Of a stretch of 64,000 nucleotides of DNA, positions 1 to 8,055 are shown in pieces (position 1 is the stretch's first letter; the number at the start of each line of letters is the position of its first letter). This DNA is from Clostridia bacterium (GTDB lineage: Bacteria; Bacillota; Clostridia; Oscillospirales; Acutalibacteraceae), in NCBI GenBank assembly GCA_017550105.1, contig JAFYLQ010000017.1, positions 1 to 64,000 of the forward strand, given 5' to 3'. The translations under genes were made by a program, and so were the position numbers. The notes under the pieces were generated by a model that made no database searches, was not told where the DNA came from, and saw only the letters and a program-made list of their open reading frames with translations.

Positions 1-447
1 ATCAAAATCAAACACCTTAACATTACGGTCATCACAAATAATTTTATTAGAGGGCTTTTTATCTCTATGTATTACAGGAGGCTCCATATTGTGTAATACA
101 CTTAATCCGTCGCATACCTTGGTAATAATTCGAACAGTTTCTTCAGGCGATAATGTTCCCTGTACCTCGAGCTTTTCTCCAAGCGTTTCACCCTGTAGTT
201 TTTCTTCAAGAATATAGGTATCACCGTTATAATAAACATAGTCATATACAATCGCTACATTTGAATCTTTTACTTCTTTTAAGGTTTTACAAACAGTTGA
301 TAAATCTCTACCTTTACATATTTTTAAAATACGTATTGTATCGGCTTCTTCATCTAAAACGGTATATATATCAATTTTCTCGCTTTTTTTAATTAAATTA
401 CGTTTTGTTAGTTTTATATAAAAACGCTCAAAATCGAATTCGTCCAT
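1..447 (-). CDS. Hanks-type Ser/Thr protein kinase, N-terminal part (cut by window edge)
   Basis: Reading the minus strand from an ATG at 447 gives 149 residues before the window ends. What is seen: a degenerate N-lobe with a candidate ATP-binding Lys (K42, in RILKICK), a catalytic loop HRDKKPSN (H127, R128, D129, N134), and DFD (147-149) where most kinases have DFG. The kinase fold and ATP-dependent phosphorylation of Ser/Thr are inferred from these motifs. The C-lobe lies outside the window, so any extra domains or membrane anchor cannot be judged. The start is 1 base beyond the stop of the upstream HTH gene, so the two are almost certainly co-transcribed and translationally coupled. No PASTA repeats can be assessed. 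Confidence 0.85.
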   Translation of the reverse strand, partial: MDEFDFERFYIKLTKRNLIKKSEKIDIYTVLDEEADTIRILKICKGRDLSTVCKTLKEVKDSNVAIVYDYVYYNGDTYILEEKLQGETLGEKLEVQGTLSPEETVRIITKVCDGLSVLHNMEPPVIHRDKKPSNKIICDDRNVKVFDFD

Positions 448-448
448 A

Positions 449-970
449 TTAATATTCCTCTGTCACACTGAATTTAATTTTACGATTTTCATATGTGATT
501 TTTTGCTTTAACAATTGTTCCAATTCCCAAATATCATAATCCTTTTTGTTGTGCTCTCTTTCATCAATATTTCTGCCAAAAAACATAAGTACATATCGGT
601 CTTCTTGGTTTCGTTTAGCATCCAATTGACCAAGGTTTGCAATTTTAAATAATTCAGATAACTCCTCAAAAGATACCCCGCCGATATTAAATGCTACTTC
701 TATAATAAAGCCCTTGCTGACCGCACTTTGACCATTTATACGGTTGTAGAAGTTGGTTTTGGGAATAGTTAACTCATCAATCAGTACGTTAATTGGCTTT
801 TTTCTCTTTTTGCAAAGTTCGTAAATCTTTTTCTTCAATGGAGTGTCTTCTTTTTTTGATTTATCTTCTTTAGCCTTGTTATATTCTTCATCCAATTTTT
901 CTGCATCTTCAATAGTTTTTGCTTTTAAAAACCTATTGTTAATCATTTCTGTGCTTTCGTTATTATTCAT
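449..970 (-). CDS. XRE/lambda-repressor-like HTH protein paired with a kinase
   Basis: A 173-residue protein with a highly charged N-terminus (about residues 1-45, rich in Lys and Glu, probably helical or disordered). It is followed by a region (about 47-112) with the pattern of a divergent XRE-like helix-turn-helix: five short helices including KTNFYNRINGQSAVSK, then a family-like stretch of the GVSFEELSELF type. The C-terminal 60 residues match nothing I recognise. DNA binding is inferred, not shown. It is the first gene of a two-gene unit with the kinase and has its own sigma-A promoter and an AGGGGTG ribosome site. It could be a regulator controlled by the kinase or a kinase substrate. 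Functional confidence is low; that the gene is real is well supported. Confidence 0.65.
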   Translation of the reverse strand: MNNNESTEMINNRFLKAKTIEDAEKLDEEYNKAKEDKSKKEDTPLKKKIYELCKKRKKPINVLIDELTIPKTNFYNRINGQSAVSKGFIIEVAFNIGGVSFEELSELFKIANLGQLDAKRNQEDRYVLMFFGRNIDEREHNKKDYDIWELEQLLKQKITYENRKIKFSVTEEY

Positions 971-1007
971 ATTAACACCCCTATGAACAGATAATTACAC
1001 TAATAAT

Positions 1008-1036
1008 ATTTTAAACCTACCATTGTCGAATGTCAA
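1008..1036 (-). promoter_or_regulatory. Sigma-A promoter of the HTH-kinase pair
   Basis: On the minus strand TTGACA - 17 bases - TAAAAT. The -35 overlaps the stop codon of the HAD gene, so this promoter makes the pair independent of the upstream HAD/EamA unit. Confidence 0.75.
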
Positions 1037-1674
1037 TTTATTTCCAACTCACTGTAATTGTGAATATAGATATCCGCAAGAGCCTTTAGTTCCTCTTGAT
1101 TGGGTTCACTTTTATCGTAAATACCCACAACGTTATAGCCGTTTGCCTTGGCGGTTTTTGTGGCATAAAGGGCATCCTCGAACACCCACGTGGTTTCCTT
1201 TTCGGTACCTATAGCCTCCAGCACAACGTCGTATACCTTGGGCTCGGTTTTTGATGCGCCCACGGTGTAGGTTGAATAAATTGCCGAGAAATAATCTGTC
1301 ATATTATATTTTTCAAGCACCGCCATAAGCGCACTTTCACCTGTTGCGGTGGCTATTCCCATTTTTACGCCCTTGGATTTTAATTTTTCAAGAAACTCAA
1401 TAATATCATTCTTTGGCTCAGTTTCTGTAAGGTATCTGCCCCTTATATAATCAAAAAGAAGTTCAAGTAATTCCTCGTAGCTTTTGTCAAGATTAAACCT
1501 TTCAATGGCAAGGTTCAGCGATTCACGAAGGAAAAGCCCCTTAAAAAGCTCCTCATCCTCGGGTGTCATAGTAAGACCTAAAATTTCAAAAAATTTATAT
1601 CTTATGCCCTTCCAGACGTGCATTGAGTCAAAAAGAGTTCCGTCAAAATCAAAAATTGCACCTGTTATTTTCAT
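1033..1674 (-). CDS. HAD-superfamily phosphatase / beta-phosphoglucomutase-like hydrolase
   Basis: A 213-residue haloacid dehalogenase-like protein. The nucleophile motif DFDGTLFDS lies at residues 9-17 and a helical cap follows. Motif II is around IATATGES, the motif III Lys is in SKTEPKVYD, and the motif IV acid is in VFEDALYAT. Such enzymes hydrolyse small phosphate esters (for example sugar phosphates) or isomerise them in the cytosol; the substrate cannot be read from sequence. The ATG at 1674 has an AGGAG site a few bases upstream. The gene overlaps the 3' end of the EamA permease gene by 26 bases, so the two form one transcript with coupled translation. Confidence 0.85.
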   Translation of the reverse strand: MKITGAIFDFDGTLFDSMHVWKGIRYKFFEILGLTMTPEDEELFKGLFLRESLNLAIERFNLDKSYEELLELLFDYIRGRYLTETEPKNDIIEFLEKLKSKGVKMGIATATGESALMAVLEKYNMTDYFSAIYSTYTVGASKTEPKVYDVVLEAIGTEKETTWVFEDALYATKTAKANGYNVVGIYDKSEPNQEELKALADIYIHNYSELEIN

Positions 1675-2557
1675 TTTTTTCTCCTGTTTTTTTATTCTCT
1701 TTTATTATGCCCCGTCTTTTTTCGGTTTCGCTTAATATTGCGGCACCCATTATGAGTACCACGCCTATAATTTCATATACCTTGGGCATCTGCATAAATA
1801 CAATTGACGACAAAACAATAGCGGACGCCGGGTCTATGTAGCTTAAAATAGCCACTGTTCGGCTCTTAAGCTTCTTTATTGCACCAAAATAAACAAGATA
1901 CGCTATACCCGTATGCACAACACCCACTATTACAAGAAGAACGGTTGATTTTGTGTTAAATTCAATATCACCCATAGTTAATATACCGTAAGGCAAAACA
2001 ACAAGACCCGCTACGGATAACTGAATAAAGGTTCTTTCATAATCATCGGTTTCGCCCATAAATTTATTCATTATCATAACCGATGCATATAACACAGCCG
2101 CACCTAAGCCCGACAAAACACCGATGATTTTTGATGCATTTGTCTGAAAAATACCCGAAACTGACACAACGCCCATAAGTGCTATTAAAATACAAATAAT
2201 CTGTCGCAGCGTTAATTTATCCTTAAATATAAAGGGTGAAACACCAACCACCAATAACGGTGCCATATAGTAGCACACCGTTGCCGCAGGTATTCCCGTG
2301 TGACGATATGCTTCAAAAAGTAAAATCCAGTTAAACCCTATGGCAACGCCCGACGCCAATAAAACAGGAAGCTTTTTTGAAAGCTTTTTAAAATTGGTTT
2401 TATGCCCTGTTATCAGCATCACGACAAGAATTACCGATGCTCCTATTATTCCTCGGGCTGCCGCAATAAAACCCGATGGCATATCAATATATTCAATAAA
2501 TATTCCTATGGTACCGAAGACTACCATGGATAATATCATAGATAGTTTTTCTTTCAT
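1649..2557 (-). CDS. EamA/DMT-family permease
   Basis: A 302-residue integral membrane protein with about ten hydrophobic segments arranged as two EamA repeats, the usual length for drug/metabolite transporters. Family members export or exchange small metabolites such as amino acids or nucleotides; the substrate here is unknown. Conserved-looking features include a Gly-rich first helix (VVFGTIGIF) and the short cytosolic loops typical of DMT proteins. It is upstream of, and overlaps, the HAD gene. It is divergent from the DUF6512-like gene, with only 42 bases between the start codons, so regulation of the two may be linked. Confidence 0.85.
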   Translation of the reverse strand: MKEKLSMILSMVVFGTIGIFIEYIDMPSGFIAAARGIIGASVILVVMLITGHKTNFKKLSKKLPVLLASGVAIGFNWILLFEAYRHTGIPAATVCYYMAPLLVVGVSPFIFKDKLTLRQIICILIALMGVVSVSGIFQTNASKIIGVLSGLGAAVLYASVMIMNKFMGETDDYERTFIQLSVAGLVVLPYGILTMGDIEFNTKSTVLLVIVGVVHTGIAYLVYFGAIKKLKSRTVAILSYIDPASAIVLSSIVFMQMPKVYEIIGVVLIMGAAILSETEKRRGIIKENKKTGEKNENNRCNF

Positions 2558-2599
2558 ATTTTCCTCTTTTACGAATATACTTATTTCACGGGTGATTTT

Positions 2600-3130
2600 A
2601 TGAAAAAGAATTTATTTGTATGGCAGATAACCGGATTTGTTTTTACTTGCATTTTGGGTACGTTACTGCATTTTTTGTATGATTGGACTAACGGAAATAT
2701 TTTAGCTGCTCTCGTTTCGGGTGTTAATGAATCCACCTGGGAGCATATAAAGTTGATGTTTTACCCCACAGCAATTTTTTCAATAATACAATATAAATTC
2801 ATCGGCTCGGATTATCCCAATTTTTGGTCCACAAAATTAACGGGCTTGTTCCTGAGCCTTGTGCTCATACCCGTATTTTATTACACGTATACGGGTATTT
2901 TAGGGGTGAATGCCGACTGGTTTAATATAAGCATATTTTTTATCTGTGCCGCAATAGGATATTTTACTGAATATCGGCTGTTCCAAAGTAAAAAGGGCTT
3001 TGACGTGAACACAAAAACCGCTTTCATCATACTTGCGGCAATATCCCTTTTATTTACCGCCAACACCTTTTCACCGCCTGAAATACCATTATTCCAAGAC
3101 CCGATTACAAAATTATACGGCATTAATTAA
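2600..3130 (+). CDS. DUF6512-like integral membrane protein
   Basis: A 176-residue protein with about five predicted membrane helices. The sequence GVNESTWEH after the second helix and the FYYTYTGI and YFTEYR stretches are what I remember of the clostridial DUF6512 family, so the family call is from memory. No enzymatic motif is visible and the function is unknown. The ATG at 2600 follows a GGGTGAT ribosome site. Its stop overlaps the stop of the convergent exonuclease III gene by 4 bases (a shared TTAA), leaving no room for a terminator between them. Confidence 0.7.
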   Translation: MKKNLFVWQITGFVFTCILGTLLHFLYDWTNGNILAALVSGVNESTWEHIKLMFYPTAIFSIIQYKFIGSDYPNFWSTKLTGLFLSLVLIPVFYYTYTGILGVNADWFNISIFFICAAIGYFTEYRLFQSKKGFDVNTKTAFIILAAISLLFTANTFSPPEIPLFQDPITKLYGIN

Positions 3131-3879
3131 AGGTCGATTTCAATACCCACGGGGCAATGGTCACTACCCATAATTTCATTAAGGATAAAGCTATCCCTAA
3201 CCTTTTCTAAAATGCGGTCGGATACAACGAAATAATCTATACGCCAACCCACGTTTTTTTCACGGGATTTAAACATATAGCTCCACCATGAGTATTTAAC
3301 CTCGTCGGGATAGAGACTCCTGAAGGTATCGGCAAAGCCTGAATTCAGAAGCTCCGTAAACTTACCCCTTTCCTCGTCAGAGAAGCCCGCACTAAAGTGA
3401 TTTGTTTTAGGATTCTTAAGGTCAATCTCCTCGTGAGCCACATTAAGGTCCCCGCAATAAATCACAGGCTTCTTGCTGTCGAGCTTTTTCATATATTCTC
3501 TTAAGGCATCCTCCCACTCCATACGGTATGAAAGCCTTGCCAACTCCCTTTGTGCATTGGGTGTATAAACACAAAGGAGGTAAAAATCTTCATACTCAAG
3601 GGTGATTGCTCTGCCCTCGTGGTCGTGCTCTTCAACACCAAGACCATAGCTTACACTTAAGGGCTCGTGCTTTGTGAAAACGGCAGTACCCGAATAGCCC
3701 TTCTTTTCGGCACTGTACCAATACTGAAAATAGCCATCCGGCTCAAATTCCGCTTGACCCGGTTGCATTTTAGTTTCCTGAATGCAGAAAAAGTCTGCAT
3801 CCTCGTTTTTAAAAAAGTCGCCGAAGCCTTTATTAAGACAGGCTCTGAAGCCGTTAACGTTCCATGATATAAATTTCAT
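3127..3879 (-). CDS. exoA: Exonuclease III (AP endonuclease)
   Basis: A 250-residue EEP-superfamily nuclease of standard length. Visible motifs are NVNGFRACLNKGF near the N-terminus, the metal-binding Glu in QETKMQ (about residue 35), the Tyr region LLCVYTPNAQ, GDLNVAHEEIDL (catalytic Asp/Asn, about 143-154), and the C-terminal SDHCPVGIEID with the catalytic Asp-His pair. It cleaves DNA 5' of abasic sites and removes 3' blocking groups in base excision repair in the cytosol. It is transcribed alone from its own promoter. Its stop codon overlaps the convergent DUF6512-like gene. Confidence 0.93.
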   Translation of the reverse strand: MKFISWNVNGFRACLNKGFGDFFKNEDADFFCIQETKMQPGQAEFEPDGYFQYWYSAEKKGYSGTAVFTKHEPLSVSYGLGVEEHDHEGRAITLEYEDFYLLCVYTPNAQRELARLSYRMEWEDALREYMKKLDSKKPVIYCGDLNVAHEEIDLKNPKTNHFSAGFSDEERGKFTELLNSGFADTFRSLYPDEVKYSWWSYMFKSREKNVGWRIDYFVVSDRILEKVRDSFILNEIMGSDHCPVGIEIDL

Positions 3880-3911
3880 TAAATTTCTTTCCTTTCAAGG
3901 ATATTACTGAT

Positions 3912-3940
3912 ATTATATCACCCCTTTTTTATTATGACAA
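3912..3940 (-). promoter_or_regulatory. Sigma-A promoter of exoA
   Basis: Minus strand TTGTCA - 17 bases - TATAAT, about 33 bases upstream of the exonuclease III start codon. Confidence 0.7.
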
Positions 3941-3948
3941 CGAAAGAT

Positions 3949-3977
3949 TTGAAAACAAATAAAATATATGTTAAAAT
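3949..3977 (+). promoter_or_regulatory. Sigma-A promoter of the HD hydrolase gene
   Basis: TTGAAA - 17 bases - TAAAAT, ending 27 bases before the ATG at 4005; arranged back to back with the exoA promoter. Confidence 0.7.
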
Positions 3978-4004
3978 ACTCAAAAAAACGGAAGGCTTTT
4001 AACT

Positions 4005-4628
4005 ATGCACCGAGTAAACAAGGAACTAAAAAAATACGTTACGCAATATATTTTACCCCAATATTCTCTGAATGACGGCGGTCACGGTACAGAACACGTA
4101 AACTACGTGCTTGAAAGGTGCTTTGGTTTTGAAAAGCAATTCGAAGATATTGACCCTGACGTGCTTTACACCATTGCCTGCTTTCACGATATTGCCCACC
4201 ATATAAACAAAGCAGAGCACGAAATTTTATCTGCCAAGATGTTTTTTGAAGATGAAAGGATGAAGGATTTTTTCACCGATAAAGACAGACTTTTAATCAA
4301 GGAAGCCATTGAGGACCACAGAGCCTCGGCTGAAACCGAGCCCCGAAGCGTATACGGTAAAATTATTTCAAGCGCCGACCGTTCCACTGACGTTGAAGAT
4401 TTTTTAAGGCGTACCCACGCTTACACCCTTAAGCACTTCGGCGGTATAAGTGAAGACGATATCATTGAACGAGGCTACACCCACACCAAGGAAAAATACG
4501 GCGAAAAGGGTTACGCTAAGCATTACGTTGAGGACGAGCAATATAACCAATTCAAAAATAAAATCAACGAGCTTATAAAAGACAAAGTCTTATTTGAAGG
4601 AACATACAGAAAAATAAATAATATATAA
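4005..4628 (+). CDS. HD-domain phosphohydrolase
   Basis: A 207-residue HD-superfamily protein. Metal ligands are visible: HGTEH (about residue 28), the central FHDIAHH (HD at about 64-65), a later His in EDHRAS, and the distal Asp in SSADRSTD. Such small one-domain HD proteins hydrolyse phosphate esters or nucleotides; the substrate is unknown. It has its own promoter and a strong bidirectional terminator immediately after the stop, so it is a single-gene transcript. Confidence 0.8.
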   Translation: MHRVNKELKKYVTQYILPQYSLNDGGHGTEHVNYVLERCFGFEKQFEDIDPDVLYTIACFHDIAHHINKAEHEILSAKMFFEDERMKDFFTDKDRLLIKEAIEDHRASAETEPRSVYGKIISSADRSTDVEDFLRRTHAYTLKHFGGISEDDIIERGYTHTKEKYGEKGYAKHYVEDEQYNQFKNKINELIKDKVLFEGTYRKINNI

Positions 4629-4665
4629 ACATACCCGAATGTGTTTTTGGCACATTCGGGTATGT
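4629..4665. terminator. Bidirectional intrinsic terminator
   Basis: A perfect 15-bp stem (4629-4643 with 4651-4665) and a 7-base loop, sitting between the convergent HD hydrolase and GH36 genes. T-rich sequence on the plus side and an A-rich flank on the other make it usable in both directions. Confidence 0.85.
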
Positions 4666-4667
4666 TT

Positions 4668-6386
4668 TCAGTTAATGAATATTATTCCTGCAACGGGAAC
4701 CGCAATTTCTTCAAGATTACTCTTTATTATACCCTCCGAAATCTTATTACCCATACAATTCAATACCTTGTAGATCTTATTTTCGGCATTTTTTATTATA
4801 AGGCTTTTATATGCACTTGCATTTACCGCAACACACTCGTTTACGGTAACGGGAATTACCCTGTCATTATAAGCGGTATAAATCTCTTTATCGTCAAGTA
4901 CTGACCTAACAAGACTATATTCACTTTCGGGGTTTGTTGCCGTCAGCTTACCGTCAAGAAGCACGTTTTTCCACTCATTCCAGAATGAAATATAGAACTT
5001 CAGCATACGATAATGGTCCGGGGGTAGCTTATCAATTCGCATTGAAATCTGAGGCACGCTGTAAAGGATACTCGCAAACTGCAAGGCGGCATTTTCCACA
5101 CTATCGTCAGTATTCCACATAATCATATCCGAATGAATTGCCGTTTTGCCCGAGGTGTAGCGCAAATTCACAATATTGAATCTGTTTTTTAATATATCGC
5201 AGGGGCAGTCACCCACACGGAGCATATTACCGTATTTTCTTATGGAGGGGCCCACGTAGGACTGACGGAATTCAATCAGAATTTCGGGATTAATAGCAGT
5301 CAATTTTGATTTTACTTCGCTCATAAGGGCGTGAATTGCATCTTCAAGGCTTTGGTAATCTCTTTTGGGGTCACCTTCGAGTGACTTGCCCTTAAGGTAA
5401 AATGAATCTATAAAATCAAGCTTTAAGCCGTCAAGACCCCATTCCTTTACTGCCGTTGCATAAACCTCTGCAAGGTATTCACGCACCTTTTTATAGCGTG
5501 GGTCAAGGGCAAAGAAGGTCTTTTCGTCCCCTGATTTATCAAGAAGCATATCCTTGAATTCCTCGTAACGCTTACAATAAATGCCCATAAACGGAACCGA
5601 ATACCAAAGCATTACCTTCATACCGGTTTTATGAATATTATCAACAAGGGTCTTCATATCACCCATTTTCTTGGGTGCTACTTCCCAATCTCCGCAATAG
5701 GCATAGCCACGGTTATTATCGTCGGTCTGCCAACCGTCGTCTATAATTACGGTTTTCATACCTAATTCAGATGACAATCTGCACTCTTTTACTACCTCAT
5801 CCTTGTCCAACATTTGATGAAAGCTGTACCAAAGGGAATCCACAGGCTCACGAGCCCCCTCGGGTACAAGGGCGGACTCGTAACCGCAGTCCTTTTCCCA
5901 CCATGAGGTAACGTCATAAATACTGTCATAATAGGGTATGCTCCTTGTATCAAGACGAATAGTAGCCGAATATTCGGTACAAGGTGACGTGGGCACGGTA
6001 AAAAACCTGATTTCGCAATCAAAGGTGGCATCCTCTTCACAAATACCCGTGCCGATTTCTATGGGGGTATCCACGTCTGAAACCGCTACGGCTAATTTAT
6101 TCCTGCCGTCCCTTGAAATCAACTGTTGCAAGGGCATCCACGAAGCAAGTCGGGATTTAATTATCTTCTTACCCCAATCAAAATAGAGTCCGTGAATATC
6201 CATCATACCCGGATTCCAGGTAAATGCACAGTCCCTTGCACTGAATTTCCAGTTAAGTGAAAAAGGCTCGGGGATTTTTTCTTCATCAAAGCTGACGTTA
6301 ACCTTAACAAATGTAATTCCCTCATCATTGGTTTCGGTTATTTTAATTTTTGCATTTTTATCTTCGCAAAGTATTTTAAATTCCAT
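4668..6386 (-). CDS. GH36-like alpha-galactosidase (clan GH-D)
   Basis: A 572-residue cytosolic glycosidase. The N-terminal half is a beta-sandwich and the TIM barrel starts near residue 190. Clan-D features: IIDDGWQTDD (about 214), the nucleophile Asp in DGLKLDF (D324), and a candidate acid/base Asp in RVGDCPCD (D393). It is expected to release terminal alpha-galactose, but clan D also includes other activities. No signal peptide. I take the ATG at 6386: GGTGAT lies just upstream, whereas the in-frame GTG at 6395 is part of that ribosome site. Alone on its transcript, with its own promoter and the shared terminator. Confidence 0.82.
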   Translation of the reverse strand: MEFKILCEDKNAKIKITETNDEGITFVKVNVSFDEEKIPEPFSLNWKFSARDCAFTWNPGMMDIHGLYFDWGKKIIKSRLASWMPLQQLISRDGRNKLAVAVSDVDTPIEIGTGICEEDATFDCEIRFFTVPTSPCTEYSATIRLDTRSIPYYDSIYDVTSWWEKDCGYESALVPEGAREPVDSLWYSFHQMLDKDEVVKECRLSSELGMKTVIIDDGWQTDDNNRGYAYCGDWEVAPKKMGDMKTLVDNIHKTGMKVMLWYSVPFMGIYCKRYEEFKDMLLDKSGDEKTFFALDPRYKKVREYLAEVYATAVKEWGLDGLKLDFIDSFYLKGKSLEGDPKRDYQSLEDAIHALMSEVKSKLTAINPEILIEFRQSYVGPSIRKYGNMLRVGDCPCDILKNRFNIVNLRYTSGKTAIHSDMIMWNTDDSVENAALQFASILYSVPQISMRIDKLPPDHYRMLKFYISFWNEWKNVLLDGKLTATNPESEYSLVRSVLDDKEIYTAYNDRVIPVTVNECVAVNASAYKSLIIKNAENKIYKVLNCMGNKISEGIIKSNLEEIAVPVAGIIFIN

Positions 6387-6414
6387 CCGTATCACCCGTA
6401 AGGCTTTTTTATTT

Positions 6415-6443
6415 ATTATATCATTATATTTTTATATTGTCAC
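6415..6443 (-). promoter_or_regulatory. Sigma-A promoter of the GH36 gene
   Basis: Minus strand GTGACA - 17 bases - TATAAT, directly after the terminator of the upstream metallophosphoesterase gene. Confidence 0.65.
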
Positions 6444-6444
6444 C

Positions 6445-6484
6445 AAAAAAGACTGTTACCGACCAAAATCGGCAACAGTCAATT
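6445..6484 (-). terminator. Terminator of the metallophosphoesterase gene
   Basis: A hairpin of about 12 bp (6451-6462 with 6469-6480) followed on the minus strand by six T residues, 16 bases past the stop codon at 6497. Confidence 0.8.
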
Positions 6485-6496
6485 TTTAATTAGTCT

Positions 6497-7579
6497 TTAC
6501 CAACCGCACTGAACCACGTCGTAGTAGTGTTGTGTAAGCTCTGCAGTTCCCTTTTCATTGATTGTGATTGTTGTACCGCCGATAATATCGGGGTCATAGT
6601 AACAACCGTAGCCTGTTTTTACTGCATAAGCAAGGGTAATGCCCTCGTAGTTTATAACAAAGTCATTTAAGTGGTCGTGACCAACAAGAATTGTCTTTGT
6701 ACTGCCAAGCTCCTTACAAAGGTCAAAGAACCCATTGTTGACCGGAGCAGGACAACAAACCTCGCCACATTCACCTGTTGCAATGTCTGCATACTCAGGG
6801 TTAATCTTGCTTGTTCCGTCGGGATTTTTAATGCTTACCATATCCCATGCTTCGATATACTCGTAAACGGGGATATGCATAATAGCAGTGCTTTCAACCT
6901 TATGACCTGCAAGGTTCTCAATACCCTTAACAGCCCATTCATACCATAAAAGCTGATTTTCCCAAAGATGGTCGTAGCCCTCAACCACCGTGCCGTCCTC
7001 AAGAGTGAATTCGGCATCGCTGTGTGTATCCATCATAAAGAAGGTGTGAACAATGTCACCGTTCTCAGTAACGTTTATGATGTAGTTGCCGTAGCCCATA
7101 TCCTTAGGACCGAATTCGAAAAGACAATACTCTGCATTTGCAAGCTGGTATGCAACCCAGAACTCGCTGATACAGCCCTGTCCGTCGTGGTTACCCATTA
7201 TGGGAGCCCACGGAATACCATAGGAATCAAGCCATTTAATTAAATCAAGATATGCAACCGTGCCCCATGCATTATCACCGCTTAAGGTAATAAGGTCGGG
7301 ATCGTTAGCCTCAATAAGCTTTGCAATAAGCTCCTGCGCACAGGTACCGTTTGCACCGTAAACCTCGTCATCATCAAGCTGTATATCAGTAAGATTAAGA
7401 ACAACAAAATCCTCGCCGGGTGTTTTTTCGAGTTCGATATAGTCATCCTCATCAAAAACATCCTCAATAGTCCAATCAGTAAAATATGCACCTTCACCGG
7501 TCTGAACAACCGCACCAACGGGCGCAAAAATCTGGCTTAATGACATTAAGAATGCAAGTATCATTTTAATGATTGCCAT
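6497..7579 (-). CDS. Secreted or membrane-tethered calcineurin-like metallophosphoesterase
   Basis: A 360-residue protein with an N-terminal hydrophobic stretch (about residues 1-25) that looks like a signal peptide or anchor. Metallophosphoesterase motifs follow in order: TDIQLDD (motif I, with Gln where His is usual), LSGDNAWG (GD), MGNHDGQG (GNHD), IMHIPVYEY (His) and VGHDHLND (GHDH). It should hydrolyse phosphoesters with a two-metal centre outside the membrane; the substrate is unknown. The start at 7579 is fixed by GGAGGGTT upstream. A longer reading frame to 7642 would run into the -10 box at 7633-7638. It is divergent from the first small-RNA module. Confidence 0.85.
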   Translation of the reverse strand: MAIIKMILAFLMSLSQIFAPVGAVVQTGEGAYFTDWTIEDVFDEDDYIELEKTPGEDFVVLNLTDIQLDDDEVYGANGTCAQELIAKLIEANDPDLITLSGDNAWGTVAYLDLIKWLDSYGIPWAPIMGNHDGQGCISEFWVAYQLANAEYCLFEFGPKDMGYGNYIINVTENGDIVHTFFMMDTHSDAEFTLEDGTVVEGYDHLWENQLLWYEWAVKGIENLAGHKVESTAIMHIPVYEYIEAWDMVSIKNPDGTSKINPEYADIATGECGEVCCPAPVNNGFFDLCKELGSTKTILVGHDHLNDFVINYEGITLAYAVKTGYGCYYDPDIIGGTTITINEKGTAELTQHYYDVVQCGW

Positions 7580-7632
7580 AATAACCCTCCAAAAATGAAA
7601 AATAAGCGGGTATAAACCGCCCAACATAAAAC

Positions 7633-7661
7633 AGTATAGCAAATCTATTTATGAAAGTCAA
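7633..7661 (-). promoter_or_regulatory. Sigma-A promoter of the metallophosphoesterase gene
   Basis: Minus strand TTGACT - 17 bases - TATACT. The sequence after the -10 (TATACTG, then TGTTGGG) recurs after the -10 of the alpha/beta hydrolase promoter at 8982-9011, part of a wider duplication. Confidence 0.8.
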
Positions 7662-7747
7662 TACATAATAAACAACTCCTTGTGCCATTTGACCAATTTC
7701 TGTGTTTTGCACAAGTATTTTTGAGCAACTTTATACAATATTGCATA

Positions 7748-7776
7748 TTGCAAAAGGGCTTTTTTTGTGATATTCT
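7748..7776 (+). promoter_or_regulatory. Sigma-A promoter of small-RNA module 1
   Basis: TTGCAA - 17 bases - TATTCT on the plus strand, divergent from the metallophosphoesterase promoter about 90 bases away. From the -10 through the MNR micro-ORF it matches module 2 at 42 of 43 bases. Confidence 0.75.
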
Positions 7777-7800
7777 TTAATCAAAGAAAGGGTGGTACCG

Positions 7801-7812
7801 ATGAACAGGTAA
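7801..7812 (+). other. Micro-ORF Met-Asn-Arg-stop (module 1)
   Basis: ATG AAC AGG TAA preceded by AAAGGGTGG at ideal spacing. The same start, codons and stop occur in module 2 at 9150-9161. Ribosome loading is inferred from the ribosome site only. Confidence 0.5.
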
Positions 7813-7849
7813 AAAACCTAAATCTTAAATATAAGGAAAGGTGAGACCG

Positions 7850-7861
7850 ATGTACCGGTAA
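7850..7861 (+). other. Micro-ORF Met-Tyr-Arg-stop (module 1)
   Basis: ATG TAC CGG TAA preceded by AAAGGTGAG and the same ACCG spacer as the first micro-ORF. It looks like an internal duplication of it (site, spacer, ATG-NNN-Arg-TAA). Module 2 lacks this second copy. Confidence 0.45.
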
Positions 7862-8055
7862 ACGCTTTCAGGTTAATTTAAAATCCAAATAAAAGATAGG
7901 GGGTTTTAAGTTAGTCTACGTAATATCTTCTGAAAAGAAAATTATTTGTAAACAAAGGTAATCCCACTTAAGGGAAAGTAAAATTTTCGTGTTAACGGCA
8001 GGTAGATTTCAACAACAGAAGAATATTACAATCCTAAGAAAGAGAGGTAAACAAA

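Noticed and set aside
153..392. Plus-strand ORF opposite the kinase
   Set aside because: It lies antisense to a gene with clear HRD and DFD kinase motifs, is low in complexity (Leu/Tyr/Arg) and has no ribosome site.
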